64,000 bases of DNA, taken from assembly GCA_016788205.1 (NCBI GenBank), contig JAEUTA010000031.1, positions 314,578 through 378,577 on the forward strand, in the 5' to 3' direction. This document shows, one piece after another, positions 17,431-25,095 of this stretch. This DNA comes from Flavobacteriales bacterium (GTDB lineage: Bacteria > Bacteroidota > Bacteroidia > Flavobacteriales_F > PHOS-HE28). The translations under genes and the position numbers were made by a program. The notes below the pieces were generated by a model that saw only the letters and a list, made by a program, of their open reading frames with translations, searched no databases and was not told where the DNA came from. Position 1 is the stretch's first letter, and each line of letters begins with the position of its first letter.

Positions 17431-17790
17431 CTAGGCCGCCAGCAAGCGTTGCATGCGCTGTAACAACTCCTCGGGGTCGTACGGTTTGCGCACCAGTTCG
17501 TTCGCTCCTGTGCTACGCACCGTGGCGTGCAGGTGTGGCAGGTCGTAGGCGGTGAGGATCATCACCGGGGTATCGACCCCGTTCGCACGCAGGTTCTCCA
17601 CCAGGGCAAGGCCATCGATGTGCGGTAAGCCAAGGTCTATGAGGACGAGGTCGGCCGGATGTGCTCGAAGATGTTCGAGCAGACCGCGGCCATCGCGCAG
17701 GCCACTGACCTGCCAACCGGCAGCGACCAACCGCTTCTCCAACAACTTGCGGACGAGGGCATCATCCTCGACGAGCACAACGTACGCCAT
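17431..17790 (-). CDS. Receiver-only response regulator (CheY-like)
   Basis: A 119-residue single REC domain. The acidic pair Asp9/Asp10 (VLVEDD), phosphoacceptor Asp52 (LVLIDLGLPHIDG), Thr80 (MILT) and Lys102 (RKPYDPEEL) are all in place, so it should accept phosphate. There is no output domain, so it likely signals by protein contact or within a relay. ATG 17790 is chosen over a longer frame to 18078, which would lie inside rseP. It follows rseP by 38 nt on the same strand and may be co-transcribed with it. No cognate kinase is adjacent. Confidence 0.88.
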   Translation of the reverse strand: MAYVVLVEDDALVRKLLEKRLVAAGWQVSGLRDGRGLLEHLRAHPADLVLIDLGLPHIDGLALVENLRANGVDTPVMILTAYDLPHLHATVRSTGANELVRKPYDPEELLQRMQRLLAA

Positions 17791-17828
17791 GGAGCCTTGT
17801 ACGGCACCGCGCCAGCGTTTGTTCGGCC

Positions 17829-19172
17829 CTAGAACCGGCCCGTGATCCCCTTGAAGATGTCGTTGCCGTTGGCGAACAGGATGAGCCCGAGCAAAAGCAC
17901 CATGCCGACCATCTGGGCCACCTCCATCACGCGCTGCGGAGCGGGTTTGCCAGCGATCATCTCGTAGAGCAGGAAGAGCACATGGCCGCCGTCCAATGCC
18001 GGGATCGGCAGGATGTTCATGAAAGCCAGTATGATGCTGAGGAAAGCCGTCATGTTCCAGAAGGCGTTCCAATCCCATTGCCCAGGGAACATGTTGCCGA
18101 TGGCACCGAAACCGCCGATCTGCTCCGCACCGCTCTTGGTGAAGAGGAGCTTCAGCGAACGCACGTATCCGCCCAGTGTCTCCAGGCCATAGCTGATCCC
18201 AGCAGGAATGGACGCGAAGAAGCCGAAGGTGTCCTTCACGGTCACGAAACCTTCTCCCGCTGCAGCGAGCTTCTTGTAGGTCATCGGACCGAGTCCCACC
18301 TTACCCTCTTCATCCACCTTCACCGGAACCTTCACCGTATCTCCGCCGTGTACCACGGTGATCGAAACGTTCTGGCCCTTTTTCGTCTGCAGCGTTTTGC
18401 GGAAGTCCTCGAAGAACCCTGTTGGAGCGCCATCTACCGCGAGCACGCGATCGCCCTTGCTCAAGGCCGTCTTTGATGCAGCACCGCCAGCGATCACACT
18501 ATCGATGTAGAACGGCAACCGCACCGCCATGATCTCCTTCTCGCCACTGGCAAGGGCTTGTTGGTTGAAGTCCGCAGGAAGCTCGATCGTGACCTGCTGT
18601 CCATTGCGCTCCACCACGATCTTACGGGCCGCATCGATCATGATGGCCTTGCCCGCATCGCCAGTGGTCTTGGGCTTCACACCATCGATGCTGATGATGC
18701 GATCACCATCCTGTACGCCAGCGGTCGCCAGCGTTTTGCTCGGATGGATCCCGTACGTGGCGTTCTCCAACGGCAGGTATTCCCGGCCCCACACGAAGAG
18801 CACCATGATGTAGATGAGCATGCCCAGGATCAAGTTCACGGTGACCCCTCCGATCATCACGATCAGGCGCTGCCAGGCGGGTTTGCTGCGGAATTCCCAC
18901 GGCTCCGGTGGCTTGGACATCTGCTCCTTGTCCATGCTCTCGTCCACCATGCCGCTGATCTTCACGTACCCACCGAGCGGCAGCCAACCCACGCCATACT
19001 CGGTATTGCCCACCTTCTTCTTGAAGAGCGAGAACCACGGATCGAAGAAGAGGTAGAACTTCTCCACGCGGATCTTGAACCAGCGCGCGGGGAGGAAGTG
19101 GCCCATCTCATGCAACACGACGAGGATGGAGAGGCTCAGCAGAAGCTGAGCGGCTTTGATCAGGAATTCCAT
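17829..19172 (-). CDS. rseP: Site-2 intramembrane metalloprotease RseP
   Basis: A 447-residue M50 protease with the zinc motif HEMGH at residues 21-25 in the first membrane helix and the second motif NILPIPALDGGHV near the C-terminus. Two PDZ-like domains lie between them (GVQDGDRIISIDG and LSKGDRVLAVDG), and about four membrane segments are visible. It cleaves membrane proteins such as anti-sigma factors after a first periplasmic cut. The start overlaps the end of dxr by 13 nt, so dxr and rseP form an operon, a common pairing in bacteria. Confidence 0.95.
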   Translation of the reverse strand: MEFLIKAAQLLLSLSILVVLHEMGHFLPARWFKIRVEKFYLFFDPWFSLFKKKVGNTEYGVGWLPLGGYVKISGMVDESMDKEQMSKPPEPWEFRSKPAWQRLIVMIGGVTVNLILGMLIYIMVLFVWGREYLPLENATYGIHPSKTLATAGVQDGDRIISIDGVKPKTTGDAGKAIMIDAARKIVVERNGQQVTIELPADFNQQALASGEKEIMAVRLPFYIDSVIAGGAASKTALSKGDRVLAVDGAPTGFFEDFRKTLQTKKGQNVSITVVHGGDTVKVPVKVDEEGKVGLGPMTYKKLAAAGEGFVTVKDTFGFFASIPAGISYGLETLGGYVRSLKLLFTKSGAEQIGGFGAIGNMFPGQWDWNAFWNMTAFLSIILAFMNILPIPALDGGHVLFLLYEMIAGKPAPQRVMEVAQMVGMVLLLGLILFANGNDIFKGITGRF

Positions 19173-20323
19173 GCAGGGGTTCTAGTGCGGGCCAAGCGAC
19201 GGGCTTCTGCGTCGCTGGCTTCGAGGTCGGCGAGTGCCGGGTTGGCGATGAACGGGACGGTCTCCAAGGTGCTCGCGATCAGGTCGCTCATCTCCAGGAA
19301 ACCGATGTTGTCTTTCAAGAAAAGCTCCACGGCCACTTCGTTGGCGGCGTTCAACACGCACGGTGCGTTGCCGCCCTTTTCCATGGCTTGCAGCGCGAGT
19401 GCGAGGTTACGGAAGGTGACAAGGTCCGGCTGTTCGAAGGTGAAGGCCGGATACTTCGTGAAATCGAAACGGGGCCAGTTGGTAGGCAGGCGATCGGGGT
19501 AGGCCATCGCGTACTGGATCGGCAGCTTCATGTCCGGCAGGCCCATCTGCGCCTTCATGCTGCCATCGCGGAACTGCACGATGCTGTGTATGATGCTCTG
19601 CGGATGCACGATGATCTCGATCTGCTCAGCCTTCAAGTTGAAGAGCCACTTCGCCTCGATCGCTTCCAGGCCTTTGTTCATCAGGCTCGCGCTATCGATC
19701 GTGATCTTCGCGCCCATGTCCCAGTTGGGATGTTTCAGCGCTTGGGCCTTGGTCACCTTCGCCAGCTCCTCGCGCGACTTGCCCCGGAATGGACCACCGC
19801 TGGCCGTGAGCACGATCTTCTCGATCGGGTTGTGCCACTCACCGGCCAGGCATTGGAAGATGGCGCTGTGTTCGCTGTCCACCGGGTAGATGTTCACGCC
19901 TTTCTCACGCGCGGCCTTCGTCACCAGTTCACCGGCAACGACCAGCGTTTCCTTATTGGCCAAGGCGATGTGTTTGCCCGCGTCGATCGCCGCGAGCGTT
20001 GGGCGTAATCCGGCATAACCCACCAGCGCAGTGAGCACCAGCTCGATGCCTTCCATGCGCACACATTGCTCCAGTGCTTCGGCACCAGCGTAGACCTTGA
20101 TGCCCGCCGGAAAGAGCGCATCCTTCGTGGCTTCGAGCTTGGATGCATCGCCGATGACCACCGCGTTGGGCTTGAACTCCAGCGCCTGCTTGATGAGCAG
20201 ATCCACGTTGTTGCCGCAGCTGAGCAGTTCCACTTCGAAACGCTCCGGCTGCTCACGAACGACCTCCAGCGCTTGCGTGCCGATGGAGCCGGTGGAGCCG
20301 AGGATGGCGATGCGTTTGGACAT
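19160..20323 (-). CDS. dxr: 1-deoxy-D-xylulose-5-phosphate reductoisomerase
   Basis: A 387-residue enzyme of normal length that converts DXP to methylerythritol phosphate with NADPH in the non-mevalonate isoprenoid pathway. The N-terminus carries the nucleotide motif ILGSTGSIGTQALEVV. ALANKETLVVAGEL, PVDSEHSAIFQCL and TASGGPFRG are the metal- and substrate-binding segments, with Asp and Glu of DSEHSA and the later glutamates of NKGLEAIEAKWLF. Its 3' end overlaps rseP. The start codon overlaps the last copy of a short repeated word (20320-20356), and no -7 box was found nearby. Confidence 0.97.
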   Translation of the reverse strand: MSKRIAILGSTGSIGTQALEVVREQPERFEVELLSCGNNVDLLIKQALEFKPNAVVIGDASKLEATKDALFPAGIKVYAGAEALEQCVRMEGIELVLTALVGYAGLRPTLAAIDAGKHIALANKETLVVAGELVTKAAREKGVNIYPVDSEHSAIFQCLAGEWHNPIEKIVLTASGGPFRGKSREELAKVTKAQALKHPNWDMGAKITIDSASLMNKGLEAIEAKWLFNLKAEQIEIIVHPQSIIHSIVQFRDGSMKAQMGLPDMKLPIQYAMAYPDRLPTNWPRFDFTKYPAFTFEQPDLVTFRNLALALQAMEKGGNAPCVLNAANEVAVELFLKDNIGFLEMSDLIASTLETVPFIANPALADLEASDAEARRLARTRTPAWNS

Positions 20324-20356
20324 GTGCTAATCTGACCATGTGCTCATGTGGACATG
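20320..20356. repeat. Short degenerate tandem repeat at the dxr start codon
   Basis: On the minus strand the word AGCACATG occurs twice with related CACATG copies between them; the last copy supplies the dxr ATG. The word style (CAT-nnn-GCTAAT on the plus strand) resembles the 24-nt repeat at 63261-63303. Confidence 0.5.
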
Positions 20357-20480
20357 AATACACGGTCGCGTAGGGAGGGCAAAGGTCGCGCTTCCGAGCG
20401 GTTCTTGAATGGATCGAACTCTTTGTGTCCGAGCGTGTACCAACACGTGGATCGTTCATGATCCGTTGACCACTAGCACC

Positions 20481-21245
20481 ATGCGCCTATCGCTTTCCGT
20501 TCCCAAGCCCTGCCAAGAGGACTGGTCCGCGATGTCCACTCGACAAGATGGCCGCTTCTGTAGCTCCTGTCAGCATGAGGTAGCTGATCTCACCCACGCC
20601 ACGGACAACGAACTGCTCCGGCTTTTCGGAGGCGATGCCGAACCACCGAAATGTGCACGCTTCGATCCACGCCAACTGGACCGTGTGTTGCGGGGTCCCG
20701 AGGAACGGAATGCTGGCGTGTTGCCGATCGCAATGTTCACTTCCTTGCTGGCTCTGTTGAGCGGAAATGAGTCCTTGGGTCAACATGGGGGCGTGGTCGG
20801 TAAACCCATGCCCGAGCGTGTGGACCGCGGATCCGAGCCGCGCGCAGTGCCTGAAGTCGGGCATGCGTCGAGTGCCACACCACGCATCGTCACCGTTCAT
20901 GGTCGCATGGTGAATGCCAACACCGGCCTTGCCATGCCCGATGGCTTCGTTCGGTTATGGGGCGGTTCGCGGGAAATACAGACCTATTCCGACTCTACGG
21001 GGCGATTCTCCCTCGTGTTCGAAGCAACCGCGGATAGCACGGAGCTGTTCTTCGGAGGTCCTGACCGCGACCCCTTCACACAATTCGTTTCATGGGCGCG
21101 AACTGCTGGCAGCGGCCCCCTCGCGATCCCCTTGGGCGAGGTGCGAATGCTCCCTGCGCAACGGATGGACCCGAAAGAGATGATGCTCGGCGAAGTAGCG
21201 GTGCTGCGACGCCCGACATGGCGATTCCGGTCAGGCAAACCTTGA
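20481..21245 (+). CDS. Bacteroidota Cys-motif N-domain protein with beta-sandwich C-domain
   Basis: A 254-residue protein. Residues 5-75 carry a pattern often seen at the N-terminus of Bacteroidota proteins: PKPCQEDWSAM, GRFCSSCQHEVADLTHATDNEL and a later PKCARFDPRQLDRVL, giving Cys-(~16)-Cys-x2-Cys and one more Cys, possibly a small metal-binding or redox module. One hydrophobic segment (VLPIAMFTSLLALLSG) follows and would anchor it in the inner membrane. The C-terminal part (VHGRMVNANTGLAMPDGFVR) looks like a carboxypeptidase-regulatory-type beta-sandwich. The function is unknown. ATG 20481 is chosen because the cysteine module starts right after it. Convergent with the Sua5 gene. Confidence 0.6.
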   Translation: MRLSLSVPKPCQEDWSAMSTRQDGRFCSSCQHEVADLTHATDNELLRLFGGDAEPPKCARFDPRQLDRVLRGPEERNAGVLPIAMFTSLLALLSGNESLGQHGGVVGKPMPERVDRGSEPRAVPEVGHASSATPRIVTVHGRMVNANTGLAMPDGFVRLWGGSREIQTYSDSTGRFSLVFEATADSTELFFGGPDRDPFTQFVSWARTAGSGPLAIPLGEVRMLPAQRMDPKEMMLGEVAVLRRPTWRFRSGKP

Positions 21246-21250
21246 CCCCA

Positions 21251-22219
21251 CTACCGCTTCGCCGCCGCCCTGCGCAACCGATCATTGATCGCTCGGCCAA
21301 GTCCCTCTTCCGGAAAGCGTTCGGCGAGGATGACATCGCAGTCGCTGGCGTCCAACATGCGCAACGCTGCGAAGAGCTTCTGTGCGGCTTCCTTCAGGTC
21401 GCTACTGGGTGAAAGCACTTCGCTCCGGTGTACCGGGTAAGTCTTGCTGAACGAGATCATGCCGATGCGTTGACCGTTGTGCGCTTTGAGCAGTTCATCG
21501 AGGTCTCCCACCTGCACTGGCTTCCGTGGCGCATAGTGGCTCTCCAGCATACCTGGTGCTTGCACTGGAACCTCGACACCAGATGGGTCGCCTCCAGCAG
21601 TGCTTAGCGAAACCCCGAGGACCCTTTCGATCGCTTCTACAGGAACACCGCCTGGCCGATAGAGCCTCCATTCGCCAGCTTCCCAACCGATGATGGTGCT
21701 CTCCACGCCCACGTTGCACGCTCCGCCATCGAGGATGTACGGGATGCGCTCACCAAGCTGATCCGCCACGTGTTGCGCGGTCGTGGGGCTTACGTAGCCG
21801 AACGGGTTCGCACTGGGCGCCGCGAGCGGAAAGTCAAGGTTGCTCAACAGTTCCAGCGCCATCGGGTGCGCCGGCATGCGAACGCCCACGGTATCCAGGC
21901 CGCTCGTCACGATGTCAGGTACTTCGGGGCGTTTCGGCAGCACCAGCGTTAGCGGGCCGGGCCAGAATACGTTCATCATTCGTTCTGCGCCTTCGGGGAG
22001 CTCCAGCACCACACAACCAAGCTGTTCCATCCGCCCGATGTGAACGATCAGCGGATCGAAGCTGGGGCGTGCCTTGGTGGTGAAGATCTTCAACACGGCC
22101 TCCGGGTTGAATGCATCCGCAGCCAAGCCATAGACTGTCTCGGTGGGGATGGCCACGATATCGCCACCGCGCAGCAGATCAGCGGCGGTGCTCAGGTAGG
22201 TGCCGATGCGGGTGGACAT
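21251..22219 (-). CDS. L-threonylcarbamoyladenylate synthase (Sua5 type)
   Basis: A 322-residue protein with the YrdC fold (PTETVYGLAADA, KARPSFDPLIVHI, FWPGPLTLVL, GVRMPAHP, PLAAPSANPFGYVSPTTA) plus a C-terminal Sua5 domain (about 225-322), so it is the long Sua5 form rather than short TsaC. It makes threonylcarbamoyl-AMP from threonine, bicarbonate and ATP for t6A37 of ANN-decoding tRNAs. ATG 22219 is preferred over a frame reaching 22453, because homology begins right there and a -7-like box ends 4 nt upstream. Confidence 0.93.
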   Translation of the reverse strand: MSTRIGTYLSTAADLLRGGDIVAIPTETVYGLAADAFNPEAVLKIFTTKARPSFDPLIVHIGRMEQLGCVVLELPEGAERMMNVFWPGPLTLVLPKRPEVPDIVTSGLDTVGVRMPAHPMALELLSNLDFPLAAPSANPFGYVSPTTAQHVADQLGERIPYILDGGACNVGVESTIIGWEAGEWRLYRPGGVPVEAIERVLGVSLSTAGGDPSGVEVPVQAPGMLESHYAPRKPVQVGDLDELLKAHNGQRIGMISFSKTYPVHRSEVLSPSSDLKEAAQKLFAALRMLDASDCDVILAERFPEEGLGRAINDRLRRAAAKR

Positions 22220-22223
22220 GGCG

Positions 22224-22231
22224 CAAAGATC
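22224..22231 (-). promoter_or_regulatory. -7-like box GATCTTTG
   Basis: GATCTTTG, 7 of 8 to TAnnTTTG, ends 4 nt (CGCC) before ATG 22219 on the minus strand. It fits leaderless transcription of the Sua5 gene. Confidence 0.4.
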
Positions 22232-22372
22232 CGTATTGCACGGCGCAGGGGATGACATTCCCCATTCGCGGGGTGCGAATGCAGCGAAATGCGGCTTTTC
22301 ACACTTCTTAACCTGCCACACATCCGTTCGGCACGGTTTGCGCGTAGATGTTCTTAACCAATACGAGTTACA

Positions 22373-22534
22373 ATGCCACGGGCAAAGAAGAAACTGGTGC
22401 TCAGCCAACCGATAAAAGAAGGCTTGAAAGCCATTAAAGTGCAGTTGGACCATCGCACTGTCATCACTCTGGCCAGTTTGAAAGCGCTCGACTTCTGGAA
22501 GAAGCGCTATCCGCAGGCGGTGGTGATCAGCTAA
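22373..22534 (+). CDS. Small basic protein of unknown function (53 aa)
   Basis: An ATG-started frame between the divergent Sua5 gene and the convergent GH3 gene, ending 9 nt from the latter. The product begins MPRAKKKLVLSQPIKEGLKA and continues with VITLASLKALDFW, ending YPQAVVIS: a basic N-terminus followed by strand-helix character with no signal peptide or membrane segment. Codon third positions look like those of neighbouring genes. Reasons for doubt are its size and the lack of a recognised family or clear ribosome site. It fills most of an otherwise empty 324-nt gap. Confidence 0.5.
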   Translation: MPRAKKKLVLSQPIKEGLKAIKVQLDHRTVITLASLKALDFWKKRYPQAVVIS

Positions 22535-22543
22535 GACGGTCCA

Positions 22544-24016
22544 CTACAAGCCCTCCACGTAACGCCTGTCATTGGCCAGCCGGGGGACCTTGCTCTGCGC
22601 ATCGCTCATGCCGCGGGCTTTCATCCACGTTGTGAAAGCGCCACGAGGAAGCGAGCGGATCATCAGCGGTCGCAGCACTTTGCCAGTGATCAAGTCCTTA
22701 TAGTAGACATTGCGCTTTTGCAGCGCCAAATCCATCAGTGCAGCGAACCCCGGCACGTCTTCCGGTGGGGAGGCGAATTCAATGTTCCATTCGTGATAAG
22801 GCAGCCCTTCCGACGGAGCCAGTTGTGGCGCCACGGTGAACTCCGCCACCTCGCAAGGCATCTGAGCCATGGCATCCTTCAAGGCTCCTTCCACTTCCTC
22901 CGCGATCACATGTTCGCCGAACGCACTGGTAAAATGCCTCGTGCGGCCTGTTACCACGATGCGGGGCGGTGAAAGCGATACGAACTTCACTGTATCGCCG
23001 ATCTCGTAGCCCCAAAGGCCGGCGTTGGTGTACAAGACAAGTGCATATTGCACGTTGAGCTCCACTTCCGCGATGGACCGGGGCCGCCGATCTTCCCCGT
23101 GCATGGGCACGAATCCGAAGTAGATCCCATTGTCCAGTACGAGCAGCAATCCCTCTTCGTGGCTCTTGTCCTGGTAGGCGATGAAGCCTTCGCTCGCCGG
23201 GAATAACTCAACGCTCGGCACACTTCCCCCGATAAGCGACTCCATTCGGCTGCGGTAGGGCGCATAGTTCACTCCACCATACACGAAGAGTGAGAAATTC
23301 GGGAATACCTCTTTCACGTTCGCCTTGCCCGTACGGGCCAGCAAGCGCTCGAAGTACATCTGCACCCACGCTGGAATACCACTGATCAGCCGCATATCCG
23401 CCAACCGGGTCTCGCCAACGATGGCTTCCACCTTCGTCTCCCAATCGGCGATGGTGTTGGTGGCGTAGCTCGGCATCCGGTTCCGCAGCAGGTACGCTGG
23501 AACGTGATTCGCCACGATCCCGCTGAGCCGTCCGCTGGGGATGTGTGTGTTCCTGTCCAGCACGGGACTGCCTTGCAGGAAGATCATCTTCCCATCCACG
23601 AAACCCGCTTGGCCGCTATGGGCGATGTAGGCCAGCAGGGCCCGGCGCGCGCTGCCGATGTGGTTGGGCAGGCTCTCCTTGGTGATGGGGATGTACTTCG
23701 CGCCGCTGGTGGTGCCGCTCGTTTTGCACAGGTACAGCGGCTTGCCCGGCCAGAGGACATCCTCCTCACCGAATTTGACGCGATCGATATAGGGCTTGAA
23801 GCCTTCATAGTCGCGCAGAGGAACGGCCTGTACGAGATCCGTATGGCTTTGCACCGCGTGGATCCTGTGCTCCCTACCGAACGACGTATCGCCACCGAAA
23901 CGCACCAGTTCCTTCAGTACCGCTGATTGTGTGGCACCCGGATCCAACGCGCGCTTCATTACCGCCTTGGTGACAGCATGTGCGTACGGCTTGGCGATGG
24001 CTGACTTTAGGCTCAT
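22544..24016 (-). CDS. GH3 family acyl-adenylate-forming protein
   Basis: A 490-residue protein of the GH3 superfamily, named after plant auxin-responsive enzymes that conjugate carboxylic acids to amino acids via acyl-adenylates. The ATP motif is LCKTSGTTSGAKYIPIT (about residues 92-108). The C-terminal GYEIGDTVKFVSLSPPRIVVTGRT is the adenylate hinge region, followed by FTSAFGEHVIAEEVEGAL. Bacteroidota members are common but their substrates are mostly unknown. ATG 24016 is used; GTG 24034 is an in-frame alternative adding six residues. Confidence 0.85.
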   Translation of the reverse strand: MSLKSAIAKPYAHAVTKAVMKRALDPGATQSAVLKELVRFGGDTSFGREHRIHAVQSHTDLVQAVPLRDYEGFKPYIDRVKFGEEDVLWPGKPLYLCKTSGTTSGAKYIPITKESLPNHIGSARRALLAYIAHSGQAGFVDGKMIFLQGSPVLDRNTHIPSGRLSGIVANHVPAYLLRNRMPSYATNTIADWETKVEAIVGETRLADMRLISGIPAWVQMYFERLLARTGKANVKEVFPNFSLFVYGGVNYAPYRSRMESLIGGSVPSVELFPASEGFIAYQDKSHEEGLLLVLDNGIYFGFVPMHGEDRRPRSIAEVELNVQYALVLYTNAGLWGYEIGDTVKFVSLSPPRIVVTGRTRHFTSAFGEHVIAEEVEGALKDAMAQMPCEVAEFTVAPQLAPSEGLPYHEWNIEFASPPEDVPGFAALMDLALQKRNVYYKDLITGKVLRPLMIRSLPRGAFTTWMKARGMSDAQSKVPRLANDRRYVEGL

Positions 24017-24095
24017 TGACCAAGGGTCGGGCACAAAAGCACGGGCAAGACCGGAGCGCTGCCCCTGCTACTTCCCCTGCTCCTTGAGTTCAAGA

Positions 24096-24989
24096 TCATT
24101 CGAAGACCATGTAAGCCTGTGGGTCCACTGGCTCGCCATTTAGCCAAAGCTCGAAGTGCAGGTGCGGTCCGGTGGTGAGCTCGCCACTATTGCCTACGAT
24201 GGCGATCGCTTCTCCTGCTTTCACCTTGTCGCCCACCTTCTTGAGCAACACACTGTTATGCTTGTACGTGCTCACCAGATCGTTCACATGCTGGATCTGG
24301 AGCACATGACCGGCGTCGGTCGTCCAACTTGCCAAGGTGACCGTTCCCGCAAGACACGCTTTCACGGCAGCATCGGCCTTGGCCACTATGTCGATGCCGA
24401 AATGGTCGCTCTTGCGTTCGAACTTGCTGGTGACGATACCCCGCAACGGGGGGAAGAAGAAGACCCCGGCCAATTCCTTGCGGTCGGTGCCCACGCGGCC
24501 CTCCTTCAAGCTGAAGGCTTCTTCACGTGCCACCCGTTCCCGCATAACACTATCCGCAGGGCCGGCGCGTAGATCCGCCGGCCGGGGCTTCTCCGCAAGC
24601 GGAGCGAGCAGGCTTGCGCTGTCAGCCTTGACCTGCCCGCTGAGCACCGCCCGTAGATTCGCGATGTAGAGATCCCGCTCGTGCAGCCGCTGCTCCAACG
24701 AGTCGGCCATGAGCAGGCTTCGATATGCGTTGCGCTTGGTCTCCTGGTCGGCATATCCGGGGATGTACCGCTTCAGGGGGGTAAGCACGATCACCGCAGT
24801 GACGAAAGCGCCATAGAGCAGGAAAGCGCCGACCCCGAGCAAAAGCACGTTCAGCCGATTCAACCGGATACTGAACCGCTCTTCGAACGTGCCATCACTG
24901 ATCAGCAGCAGCCGATACCGATCACGCAGCTTCCGCAGCCAGCGACGGCGACCGTCCCGGACAGGCTTGGGGGCAGCAACGGTGGGCAT
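24096..24989 (-). CDS. M23 family peptidase (LytM domain), membrane-anchored
   Basis: A 297-residue protein with one membrane segment near residues 42-65 (LNVLLLGVGAFLLYGAF), a coiled coil at about 80-120, and a C-terminal LytM domain: HFGIDIVAKADAAVKA, GHVLQIQH and GPHLHFELWLNG. The His in HFGID, the Asp four residues on, and His-x-His of PHLHFE give the zinc site, so it should be an active glycyl endopeptidase on peptidoglycan. ATG 24989 is chosen over ATG 25010 because a -7-like box ends 4 nt before it. It is divergent from porW, a neighbour pairing often seen in Bacteroidota. Confidence 0.9.
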   Translation of the reverse strand: MPTVAAPKPVRDGRRRWLRKLRDRYRLLLISDGTFEERFSIRLNRLNVLLLGVGAFLLYGAFVTAVIVLTPLKRYIPGYADQETKRNAYRSLLMADSLEQRLHERDLYIANLRAVLSGQVKADSASLLAPLAEKPRPADLRAGPADSVMRERVAREEAFSLKEGRVGTDRKELAGVFFFPPLRGIVTSKFERKSDHFGIDIVAKADAAVKACLAGTVTLASWTTDAGHVLQIQHVNDLVSTYKHNSVLLKKVGDKVKAGEAIAIVGNSGELTTGPHLHFELWLNGEPVDPQAYMVFE

Positions 24990-24993
24990 CGCA

Positions 24994-25001
24994 CAAATAT
25001 C
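24994..25001 (-). promoter_or_regulatory. -7-like box GATATTTG
   Basis: GATATTTG ends 4 nt (TGCG) before ATG 24989 of the M23 gene on the minus strand; it sits downstream of the alternative ATG 25010. Confidence 0.4.
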
Positions 25002-25059
25002 GGTGCTCATGCCCTGCCCTGACCCTTCTTCGGCATGTCCCCGATCAAGGCCAGTGAAA

Positions 25060-25067
25060 TATCTTCG
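25060..25067 (+). promoter_or_regulatory. -7 box TATCTTCG for porW
   Basis: TATCTTCG matches TAnnTTCG and lies 28 nt before ATG 25096, giving an ordinary leader of about 20 nt. It stands back to back with the M23 promoter-like box in the 106-nt divergent gap. Confidence 0.45.
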
Positions 25068-25095
25068 CCCGTTCGTAGTTATCCCTGCCGGAACC

